Shown: in pieces, positions 1-10,224 of the stretch
Layout of the letters: every line of letters begins with the position of its first letter
Numbering within the stretch: the first letter of the stretch is position 1
DNA from: JAGLCY01 sp965369705
GTDB lineage: Bacteria > Krumholzibacteriota > Krumholzibacteriia > LZORAL124-64-63
Direction of reading: 5' to 3'
Length of the DNA stretch: 18,033 bases
Assembly (NCBI GenBank): GCA_965369705.1
Contig: CBDURF010000061.1
Location: forward strand, 1-18,033
Notes under the pieces: generated by a model
Told to the model about the DNA's origin: nothing
The model's input: only the letters and a program-made list of their open reading frames with translations
Databases searched by the model: none
Made by a program: the position numbers and the translations under genes

Positions 1-65
1 GCAGCAGGCCGCCCGTTTAGAACGTGCAAGGACCGACGGTGGCGCCGGAGTGAATCCGGCCTACC

Positions 66-695
66 ATGTCGGAAACCAGATCTTCAAACCCGTGCGGAAG
101 GAAGCACTTGAAAACCGCCATCATCGTTATGGTCCTGGTCATCCTGGTCGCCGAGGGGATCAGTGTTTTCTTTCTACGGGGCGCCCTGTCCACCGGCAGC
201 CAGAAACCCACCGGCAAGACCAAAAACGTGTTGTGGGACCTGAAGACCAATACCCTGGCTGGCGAGCCCGCCGAACTGGCTGATTGGCGGGGCAAGGTCG
301 CCCTGGTGGTGAACGTGGCCAGCAAATGCGGTCTGACGCCCCAGTACGAGGGACTTCAGACCCTCTACGGGGATCTGAAAGAGGATGGCTTCGTGATCCT
401 GGCCTTTCCCAGCAACGACTTCCTGGGCCAGGAACCGGGCTCACCCGCGGAGATCCAGAAATTCTGCAGCACCAACTACGGGGTCACGTTTCCCATGTTC
501 GAGAAGGTGAAGGTCAAGGGCCGGGACAAGGGCGAAATCTACGCCTGGTTGACCAGCACCGGTCTGGAAGAACCCACCTGGAACTTCACCAAGTACCTGG
601 TCGGACGGGACGGCCGGATCATCGCCCGCTTCGCCCCGCGGACCAAACCCGACGACCAGGAGATGGCGGCCGCCATCCGGAGCGCCCTCGACTGA
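66..695 (+). CDS. Membrane-anchored glutathione peroxidase-family thiol peroxidase
   Basis: Reduces hydroperoxides with a catalytic cysteine; the family uses glutathione or, more often in bacteria, thioredoxin. The 209-residue protein has a basic N-terminus and one hydrophobic segment (about residues 17-38) with no clear cleavage site, then a linker and a GPx domain (about 55-208). Visible active-site residues are Cys88 in ASKCGLTPQY (cysteine, not selenocysteine), Gln122 in FPSNDFLGQEPGS, and Trp172-Asn173 in WNFTKYLV. Cys134 in FCSTNYGVTFP is a possible resolving cysteine. Ordinary bacterial GPx is about 160-180 residues and cytosolic; the extra N-terminus here suggests anchoring in the inner membrane facing the periplasm (inference). 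The ATG at 66 has only a distant GGAG (47-50). An in-frame TTG at 108, beside a GGAAGGAAG run, would keep the membrane segment and is a possible alternative. It converges on nrdJ. Confidence 0.9.
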   Translation: MSETRSSNPCGRKHLKTAIIVMVLVILVAEGISVFFLRGALSTGSQKPTGKTKNVLWDLKTNTLAGEPAELADWRGKVALVVNVASKCGLTPQYEGLQTLYGDLKEDGFVILAFPSNDFLGQEPGSPAEIQKFCSTNYGVTFPMFEKVKVKGRDKGEIYAWLTSTGLEEPTWNFTKYLVGRDGRIIARFAPRTKPDDQEMAAAIRSALD

Positions 696-701
696 CAGCA
701 A

Positions 702-733
702 AACCCCGGCGGAATTCCATTCCCGCCGGGGTT
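702..733. terminator. Bidirectional hairpin terminator between GPx and nrdJ
   Basis: Perfect 11-bp inverted repeat: AACCCCGGCGG at 702-712 pairs with CCGCCGGGGTT at 723-733 around a 10-nt loop. It starts 7 bases after the GPx stop and lies 70 bases past the nrdJ stop. Read on the minus strand the stem runs into GGGGTTTTGC, a short T-run, so it suits nrdJ best. On the plus strand no T-run follows. Sharing one hairpin between convergent genes is common. Confidence 0.75.
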
Positions 734-801
734 CCTGGCAATCCATTGCCTCAGGCTCGCTCCATCGATTCACATGAACGGGCCCATCCGGGCCTTGTGT
801 C

Positions 802-3744
<2,943 letters not shown>

Positions 3745-3752
3745 GATCCCCT

Positions 3753-3777
3753 CTCCTTTGTTCAGATCCATCTGAAC
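3753..3777 (-). promoter_or_regulatory. Perfect hairpin abutting the nrdJ Shine-Dalgarno
   Basis: GTTCAGAT (3760-3767) and ATCTGAAC (3770-3777) form a perfect inverted repeat with a 2-base centre. In the mRNA this is a 7-bp stem with a UGGA tetraloop, ending exactly where AAAGGAG (plus-strand CTCCTTT, 3753-3759) begins; the start codon follows 8 bases later. It could hold the ribosome site open or shut, stack on the SD, or act at DNA level as an operator. The dyad itself is plain in the sequence; any role is inference. Confidence 0.6.
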
Positions 3778-4294
3778 TCCTGAAAATACAGGACTTGGTT
3801 CCGTTGTTGAATTGGTCGACTTGACCCGGGGCGGAATGGCTCACGACCCGCTGATCATCTTCCTGTCTTGAGGAAAAATGAGGTCAAGCTTGATGTTTTA
3901 TATGGAAGTCACCCCAACATATGGGGGTAATCCATCCTCGATTACTACACCCCCTTGTGGGTGTGGTCGGACAATAGTATTTTCCGCAGGGGCGCATCAA
4001 AGTAAATATTTTACTCTGGTGAAACGCCGGTCGGCCCATGATTTGAAACCTAGGAAAATTCCAGGGAAACCCGGGTTCTGATCCTGAATGGGACCTTTGA
4101 TTTTTTTACGAAGTTTTCATGGAAGTTCACTCCTCAACCCTGCCGGAAGATTTCCCATTTACCGGACAATTCTCGCCCTGGAAATAACATATTGGATTTA
4201 AACCAAATATATGGACTGCCACGGCGATTCCTCCGGCCGGTCCGGCGTGGGCCCGGGCAAAAGCAAAAATTCGTCAATAATCAGGGGAAAAAAG
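3778..4294. other. Long AT-richer non-coding region upstream of nrdJ
   Basis: No convincing gene is seen; short open frames here lack a good ribosome site and family motifs. The region is visibly richer in A and T than its neighbours. Besides the NrdR-like boxes it holds a perfect dyad AGTAAA-TAT-TTTACT (4001-4015) and a near-palindrome ATATTGG...CCAAATAT centred on TTTAAA (4189-4210). The second lies about 90 bases past the end of the ArsC-like gene and could be a terminator stem or an operator. No B12-box (GCCACTG) or other cobalamin riboswitch core was found on the minus strand, which might have been expected upstream of a B12-dependent enzyme. Confidence 0.6.
3911..4000 (-). promoter_or_regulatory. 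Candidate nrdJ promoter with tandem NrdR-like boxes
   Basis: Two dyads lie in the nrdJ leader. Box 1 is CCCCAACATATGGGGG (3912-3927). It keeps the conserved core of the known NrdR consensus ACACWATATATWGTGT (C4, A6, A8, T9, T11, G13). Box 2 is CTACACCCCCTTGTGG (3945-3960), weaker, with its centre 33 bp away, close to the three helical turns normal for NrdR box pairs; it lies within a longer dyad ACACCC-N6-GGGTGT (3947-3964). Just upstream on the minus strand is a weak promoter candidate: TTGATG (3995-4000), 15-bp spacer, TACTAT (3974-3979). NrdR is the usual repressor of ribonucleotide reductase genes. The box match is by eye, and the promoter is the least certain part. Confidence 0.45.
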
Positions 4295-4708
4295 TCAGGC
4301 CGGGTGGCGGGTGACGATGTCCTCCACTATCCGCTTGATCCGGTCACGGCCCAAACGGAAGGCGGCTTGGATCTCCTCAGGCGAACCCGTGGCCGACATG
4401 GGATCCTTGACGGGCCGGCGCAGGTGGCGCCCTGGATCGGCCAGGCCCGGTAGATAACGGCCCGCCTCGTTGCTGAGGGTCACCACCAGGTCGAAGGCGT
4501 CCAGATCGAATTGATCAAAGGTCTTGGTCTCCTGGCCCGTCATGTCCAGACCCACTTCAGCCATGGTCCTGTGGGTGTCGTCCGTGATGGGATAGGTCAA
4601 GAGGCCGCCGCTGTGTATGGTCCAACCGTCGGGAAACAACTGGCGCGCCCAGGCCTCGGCCATCTGACTGCGACAGGAGTTGGCGGTGCAGATGAAAAGA
4701 ACCTTCAC
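4295..4708 (-). CDS. ArsC-like low-molecular-weight tyrosine phosphatase-fold protein
   Basis: A 137-residue protein of the low-molecular-weight protein tyrosine phosphatase/arsenate reductase (ArsC) family. The phosphate-binding loop CTANSCRS starts at residue 7 (nucleophile Cys7, Arg13, with Cys12 also present). The Asp-Pro pair at 102-103 in KDPMSATGSPEEI is the general-acid region typical of ArsC-type members, as is the C-terminal RDRIKRIVEDIV helix. Thioredoxin-coupled arsenate reductases of the Staphylococcus type also need two later cysteines (Cys82 and Cys89); here the matching positions are Ser79 and about Leu86, and the protein has no other cysteine. So arsenate reduction by that mechanism is doubtful. 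It could be a phosphatase or use another reductant. The start is GTG, overlapping the biotin carrier stop as GTGA, so translation is probably coupled to the carboxylase operon. No ars operon neighbours are present. Confidence 0.85.
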   Translation of the reverse strand: MKVLFICTANSCRSQMAEAWARQLFPDGWTIHSGGLLTYPITDDTHRTMAEVGLDMTGQETKTFDQFDLDAFDLVVTLSNEAGRYLPGLADPGRHLRRPVKDPMSATGSPEEIQAAFRLGRDRIKRIVEDIVTRHPA

Positions 4709-5214
4709 GCGGATTCTTCCTCCGGTTCCGCCGCGATATCCACCAGGACATCGCCCTGGCCGACCAACTGGCCGTCCTGCACGTGAACGGCGGCCACCGT
4801 GCCGTCCACGGCCGCGGCCAGTTCGGTTTCCATCTTCATGGATTCCAGGATGAGAACGGCCTGGCCGCTCACCACTCGATCCCCTTTTTCCACCAGGACC
4901 TTGACCACCTTGCCCGGCATGGCGGCGAAGAGGCCGGGACCGGCGGCGGACGTCTCCTCATCATCGACCTGCACCGGATCGGGCAGATCCAGCACATGCA
5001 CCTTGCCGTCACAAAAGACCAGGCGTTGATCCCCCCGTGCGGCGACCCATAACCGGCGACGGCCCTGATGGGTGTCCACCAGCCAGGATCCTCCCAGTTC
5101 CCGGAAAGCCTGCAGGGGAACGTCCCGGCCTTCGATCACCAGACGCCAGTCCTCGCCCTCGCGGGATACCTCGACGGGGATCATCTCGTCTTCGCAGCGA
5201 AAATTCAGAAGCAA
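4705..5214 (-). CDS. Biotin carboxyl carrier protein of an acyl-CoA carboxylase
   Basis: Carries the biotin that shuttles carboxyl groups from the biotin carboxylase to the carboxyltransferase. The last ~75 of 169 residues are a biotinyl domain: MPGKVVKVLVEKGDRVVSGQ, then VLILESMKMETEL with the biotinylated lysine at about 127, then a second half-motif DGTVAAVHVQDGQLVGQGD. The first ~85 residues resemble the linker/BT region normally found between the biotin carboxylase and biotinyl domains of methylcrotonyl- or propionyl-CoA carboxylase alpha chains. Those are usually one ~650-residue polypeptide; here the split falls just after the biotin carboxylase, with a 31-base gap. The start is TTG 5214, preceded by AAAGGAAAG at proper spacing; an ATG eleven codons in is the alternative. 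It overlaps the next gene by 4 bases. Confidence 0.9.
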   Translation of the reverse strand: MLLNFRCEDEMIPVEVSREGEDWRLVIEGRDVPLQAFRELGGSWLVDTHQGRRRLWVAARGDQRLVFCDGKVHVLDLPDPVQVDDEETSAAGPGLFAAMPGKVVKVLVEKGDRVVSGQAVLILESMKMETELAAAVDGTVAAVHVQDGQLVGQGDVLVDIAAEPEEESA

Positions 5215-5245
5215 AATTCTTTCCTTTCCCGTTTGGGCTGGGACC

Positions 5246-6829
5246 TCAGTCCAGGCCCGTCAACCGGAAACGTCCGAGGTATCGCCAAGGGGTGGCATTG
5301 GATGTCGTCGGCGCGGACCCGGCTCCAGACCCTGGACGGGCGCCCCTCACCAGGCGCTCATGTTCGTCCACCGCGGCGATGGCCAGGGCCAGATCTCCGT
5401 CCTCGGAGGCGTCGCTGTTCCAGTCAGGCATGTGTTCGTCCAGAAACCCCGTATGAAGGCGGCCTTCGGCGAAGGCGGGCTCCTGCAGGATGGCGATCAG
5501 GTACTCCACGTTGGTCGTCACCCCGAGGATGGCGTAGTCCTTGAGGGCCGTCACCGCCCGATCGATCGCGGCGGTCCGGTCCTCCCCGTGGAAGCTGAGC
5601 TTGGCGATCATCGGGTCGTAATACATGCTCACTTCGTCACCCTGGCGGATGCCGCTGTCGATCCGGACACCCGGCCCACCTGGTTCATGCATCAAGAGGA
5701 TTTCACCCAGGGAGGGCATGAAACCGTTGGCGGGATCCTCGGCGTAGACGCGGCATTCGATGGCGTGGCCCCGCGTCGTGAGATCCTCCTGGGTCCACGG
5801 CAAGGGGTGCCCCTCGGCCACCCGGATCTGGGTCCGGACGAGATCGGTACCGGTCACCAGCTCGGTCACCGGATGCTCCACCTGCAGGCGGGTATTCATC
5901 TCCAGGAAATAGAAATCGCCCCCGGGGCCGAGCAGGAACTCGACCGTTCCGGCCCCCTGGTAATTCACGGCCCGGGCCGCCGCCACCGCGGCCTGACCCA
6001 TCTTTTCCCTCAATTCGGGCGTCAGGGCGGGGCTGGGCGTCTCCTCGATGATCTTCTGGTGCCGGCGCTGGATCGAACACTCGCGCTCGAACAAATGGAC
6101 ATGATGACCGTGGCCGTCGCCGAAGATCTGGAATTCCACGTGCCGGGGCGTTTCAATGAATTTTTCCACATAGACGGTGCCGTTTCCGAACGCGCCGAGT
6201 GCCTCGCGGGAGGCCCCTTCGCAGGCGCGCAACACTTCCTCAGGCGTCTCGACCAGCCGCATCCCCTTGCCCCCGCCTCCGAAGGCGGCCTTGACCATCA
6301 CCGGGTAACCCAACTTGTCGCACGCGGCCCGGACCTGGTCGGCGGGATACCGACCGTCGGCGTCGGGCTCGGGCAATAGGGCGCCCGGCACCACCGGCAC
6401 CCCTGCTTTTTCCATGATGGCCCGCGCGGCGGTCTTTTCTCCCATCTGTTCGATGACCTCGGGTGACGGGCCGATGAAGATGACGCCGGCCTCGGCACAC
6501 GCCCGGGCGAAGGCGGCGTTTTCGGCCAGGAAGCCGTAACCCGGGTGGATGGCGTCGGCGTCGGTTTCCCGGGCCACCTCCAGGATACGGTCCATGCGCA
6601 GGTAGGATTCACCGGGTTCGGCCGGGCCGATGACCACCGTAATGTCGGCGAGTTCCGCGTGCAGGGCATGACGGTCCACCTCCGAACACACCGCCACCGT
6701 GCCGATGCCGAGTTCGCGGCAGGAACGGATCACCCGGACCGCGATTTCGCCTCGGTTGGCCACCAGAATCCTGCTGATGGGACATACCTCCGGGAGCCCG
6801 GAGACCGGGGTTTCCTTGCCTGAGCTCAT
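5246..6829 (-). CDS. liuD: Biotin carboxylase subunit, methylcrotonyl/acyl-CoA carboxylase type
   Basis: Carboxylates biotin using ATP and bicarbonate. Its 527 residues show the N-terminal fold ILVANRGEIAVRVIRSCREL (21-40), HPGYGFLAEN (95-104), the ATP-grasp glycine loop GGGGKGM (184-190), ERECSIQRRHQKIIEE (about 248-263) and the catalytic segment EMNTRLQVEHPVTE (from 310). The tail is short, ending near a WRYLGRFRL motif, because the biotinyl domain is a separate downstream gene. Placement next to LiuB- and LiuC-like genes points to methylcrotonyl-CoA carboxylase (leucine breakdown); a propionyl-, geranyl- or acetyl-CoA carboxylase cannot be ruled out from this subunit. The ATG overlaps the hydratase stop as ATGA, so the two are translationally coupled; only a weak GGTG precedes it. 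Confidence 0.93.
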   Translation of the reverse strand: MSSGKETPVSGLPEVCPISRILVANRGEIAVRVIRSCRELGIGTVAVCSEVDRHALHAELADITVVIGPAEPGESYLRMDRILEVARETDADAIHPGYGFLAENAAFARACAEAGVIFIGPSPEVIEQMGEKTAARAIMEKAGVPVVPGALLPEPDADGRYPADQVRAACDKLGYPVMVKAAFGGGGKGMRLVETPEEVLRACEGASREALGAFGNGTVYVEKFIETPRHVEFQIFGDGHGHHVHLFERECSIQRRHQKIIEETPSPALTPELREKMGQAAVAAARAVNYQGAGTVEFLLGPGGDFYFLEMNTRLQVEHPVTELVTGTDLVRTQIRVAEGHPLPWTQEDLTTRGHAIECRVYAEDPANGFMPSLGEILLMHEPGGPGVRIDSGIRQGDEVSMYYDPMIAKLSFHGEDRTAAIDRAVTALKDYAILGVTTNVEYLIAILQEPAFAEGRLHTGFLDEHMPDWNSDASEDGDLALAIAAVDEHERLVRGARPGSGAGSAPTTSNATPWRYLGRFRLTGLD

Positions 6830-7713
6830 TTGTCACCGCTTTCGCTGTCGGGCAGGGACCACTTCGCATCGTCGGCCCAAGGTGATTTTTCCTTGGCCAT
6901 GAACGACTGGAGGGCCGCCTGGGCTTCGGGTTTGGTCCGGGCCTCGGCGATCATGCGCGCGGTCAGTTCGCCGCTGCGGACAAAACCAAGGGATTCCGTT
7001 CCCTCCAGCAGGCTCTTGCACAGGCCGAGGGTGTCGGCGCCGCCCAGCAGGAGGGACCTGACGGCGGCTTCCAGCCGGACATCCAGTTCTCCATCGGCCG
7101 CCAACCGGTCGACCAGCCCGATACGATGGGCCTCGGCGCCGTCGATCACGTCGGCGGTCAGGAAATAATGGCGGGCGGCGGCCTGTCCGATGCGGTCGAT
7201 GACCAGAGGGGCAATCACACCCGGCACCAGGCCGAGGCGCACCTCGGAGAAGGAGAACCTCACCCGGAAGGCGGCGACAACGATGTCGCAGGCGGCCACC
7301 AGGCCCACCCCGCCACCGTACGCGGGGCCCTGCACCCGGGCCACAACCGGCGCCGGGCAGTTGCGCACCGCCCGGAACATGGCGCCCATGTCCAAAGCGG
7401 CGGCCATGTTCTCCTGATAGTCCGCCTGGCCCATTTCCTTCATCTCACCCAGGTGGGCGCCGGAACAGAACACGTCCCCGGTCGCGCGCAGCACGATGAC
7501 ATGTGGACGGAAACGCCCGGCCGGACCGATGTCCAGGTCGCCAGCGGGATTCCGGGCCTTGCCCAAGTCCACCGGCAGGGGATCACGGTAGGCCACGGTC
7601 TCGAACACATCACTCAAGGTGGCGACGGTCTCCCTGTCGAAGGCGTTTTTCACCTCGGGATTGTCGATGGTCACCACGAGCACGCGACCGGCAATTTCTT
7701 GATGTATCGCCAT
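6826..7713 (-). CDS. liuC: Methylglutaconyl-CoA hydratase, enoyl-CoA hydratase family
   Basis: Crotonase-fold protein of 295 residues that probably hydrates 3-methylglutaconyl-CoA to HMG-CoA, the step after methylcrotonyl-CoA carboxylation. The oxyanion-hole segments are CSGAHLGEM (about 83-91) and GPAYGGGVGLVAACDI (from 129). The first catalytic Glu of classical enoyl-CoA hydratases (GGGxE) is Gly here, while the second is kept in SEVRLGLVPGVIAP (about 156-169). As I recall the family, this Gly/Glu pattern and the SEVR.GL.P.VI.P motif are typical of LiuC. An insertion of roughly 27 residues (about 44-70, RDPLPVDLG...RFRP) makes it longer than the usual ~265. ATG 7713 is chosen because GTAGGAG lies 7 bases upstream, overlapping the LiuB stop; a longer in-frame reading upstream lacks such a site. 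Confidence 0.85.
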   Translation of the reverse strand: MAIHQEIAGRVLVVTIDNPEVKNAFDRETVATLSDVFETVAYRDPLPVDLGKARNPAGDLDIGPAGRFRPHVIVLRATGDVFCSGAHLGEMKEMGQADYQENMAAALDMGAMFRAVRNCPAPVVARVQGPAYGGGVGLVAACDIVVAAFRVRFSFSEVRLGLVPGVIAPLVIDRIGQAAARHYFLTADVIDGAEAHRIGLVDRLAADGELDVRLEAAVRSLLLGGADTLGLCKSLLEGTESLGFVRSGELTARMIAEARTKPEAQAALQSFMAKEKSPWADDAKWSLPDSESGDK

Positions 7714-7723
7714 CTGGACTCTC

Positions 7724-9331
<1,608 letters not shown>

Positions 9332-9355
9332 CCCGGCTCCTTGCAGGGGGTCAGG

Positions 9356-9389
9356 CATCACCCCGGGAGCCAGACTCCCGGGGATGATG
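9356..9389 (-). promoter_or_regulatory. Long hairpin in the leader of the liuB operon
   Basis: CCCCGGGAG (9361-9369) and CTCCCGGGG (9375-9383) form a perfect 9-bp stem with a 5-base loop. The stem extends by CATCA/TGATG (9356-9360 and 9385-9389) past a single bulged A, giving 14 pairs. It sits between the predicted transcription start and the liuB SD. No T-run follows on the minus strand, so it is not a clean terminator; it may stabilise the mRNA or control readthrough. Confidence 0.6.
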
Positions 9390-9415
9390 GTACTCACAGA
9401 GATATGTCGCAGGGG

Positions 9416-9444
9416 ATTATAGACCCTGCCGGTGGCAGGGTCCA
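9416..9444 (-). promoter_or_regulatory. Promoter and operator-like dyad for the liuB operon
   Basis: On the minus strand TGGACC (9439-9444), a 17-bp spacer and a perfect TATAAT (9416-9421) make a good sigma-70-type promoter, placing the start near 9409. A perfect inverted repeat, GACCCTGCC (9422-9430) and GGCAGGGTC (9434-9442) around 3 bases, fills the spacer and touches the -35. That position suits a repressor or a spacer-binding activator. LiuR (MerR family) and LiuQ (TetR family) are known regulators of leucine genes in other bacteria, but neither is encoded here. The dyad also follows the ompA-like stop (9467), so it may double as a terminator stem. Confidence 0.6.
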
Positions 9445-9466
9445 CTGTCATGAAAAGAGGCGGTCC

Positions 9467-10132
9467 TTAACCTTCGGTCTTCTTTTCGGCGGCATCTTTC
9501 AGTTTATCGTTGGCCATGATGGCGATTTCGACCCGCCGGTTGGCCTGCCGGCCCTCGTCGGTACCGTTATCGGCGATGGGCTGGATCTCGCCGTAGCCCA
9601 TGATGGTGAAGCGCGGCGGCAGAACGTGAGCGCCTTCCAGGATGGTGGCCACCGACTGAGCCCGGTTGCGCGACAGGGTGAGATTGTAGTCCTCGGAACC
9701 CGTGGCGTCCGTGTGACCCTCGATGAGGATGTCGGTATCCTCGTATTTGTTGAGGATTTCGGCCAGATTGATCAGGTTCTCCCGGCCCGCGTGCTGGACC
9801 GAGGAACTGGAGACGTCGAACAGGATCCCCGAGTCGAAGGTGATCTTGATGCCTTCGCCGATCCGCTCGACGGTGGCTCCTTCGAGATCGCGTTCGATCT
9901 CGGCGACCTGGTCGTCCATGTAATCGCCGATGATGGCTCCGGCCGCTCCGCCGATCGCCGCTCCGATGATGGCGCCCACAGCCGTGTTCCCGGACTGGCT
10001 GCCGATGACCCCGCCGATCACCGCTCCGGACCCGGCCCCGATGACCGCGCCTTTTTGCTGGTTGCTCATGCTGGCGCAGCCCACTGCTCCCAGGAGCATG
10101 GCGGCGATCAGGACATAGCTGATGGTCTTCAT
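9467..10132 (-). CDS. OmpA-family lipoprotein with glycine zipper
   Basis: A 221-residue predicted outer-membrane lipoprotein that ties the envelope to peptidoglycan (family role). It has a signal peptide with lipobox LGAVGC (lipidated Cys19), then a glycine-zipper stretch (about 27-66) with repeated GAVIG/GAIIG units, then an OmpA C-terminal peptidoglycan-binding domain (about 90-210) with IEGHTDATGSEDYNLTLSRN and NRRVEI. The arrangement matches YiaD-like proteins. ATG 10132 is used because AAAGGA lies about 6-7 bases upstream and the signal peptide starts properly with MKTISYVL; longer frames upstream would bury the signal. The tail is charged (KLKDAAEKKTEG). It lies upstream of the liuB operon but seems to be its own unit, with a hairpin and new promoter between them. 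Confidence 0.92.
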   Translation of the reverse strand: MKTISYVLIAAMLLGAVGCASMSNQQKGAVIGAGSGAVIGGVIGSQSGNTAVGAIIGAAIGGAAGAIIGDYMDDQVAEIERDLEGATVERIGEGIKITFDSGILFDVSSSSVQHAGRENLINLAEILNKYEDTDILIEGHTDATGSEDYNLTLSRNRAQSVATILEGAHVLPPRFTIMGYGEIQPIADNGTDEGRQANRRVEIAIMANDKLKDAAEKKTEG

Positions 10133-10224
10133 TGTGTTTCCTTTCTTGTTTGATACCCTGCGTAAGGGTCTCTTCCAGCGCAAAATTACTGGTGATCCCC
10201 AGGGTAAACAAGTATTCATTAAAC
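10133..10224. promoter_or_regulatory. Divergent promoter region between ompA-like gene and amidohydrolase
   Basis: Ninety-two bases separate two divergent start codons. On the minus strand TTGTTT (10206-10211), 17 bp and TAATTT (10183-10188) is a weak promoter candidate for the OmpA-like gene. A short dyad ACCCT-GCGTA-AGGGT lies at about 10156-10170. No good plus-strand promoter or strong ribosome site for the amidohydrolase was found; AGGG at 10201-10204 is too far from its ATG. Confidence 0.35.

Noticed and set aside
3878..4081. Small 67-residue plus-strand gene in the nrdJ upstream region
   Set aside because: No convincing ribosome site, no motif, and it overlaps the regulatory dyads.
3778..4294. 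Cobalamin riboswitch upstream of the B12-dependent reductase
   Set aside because: Looked for the GCCACTG box and the conserved core on the minus strand; none found.
5072..6379. A 435-residue open frame on the plus strand
   Set aside because: Antisense to the biotin carboxylase and carrier genes, whose motifs are unambiguous.
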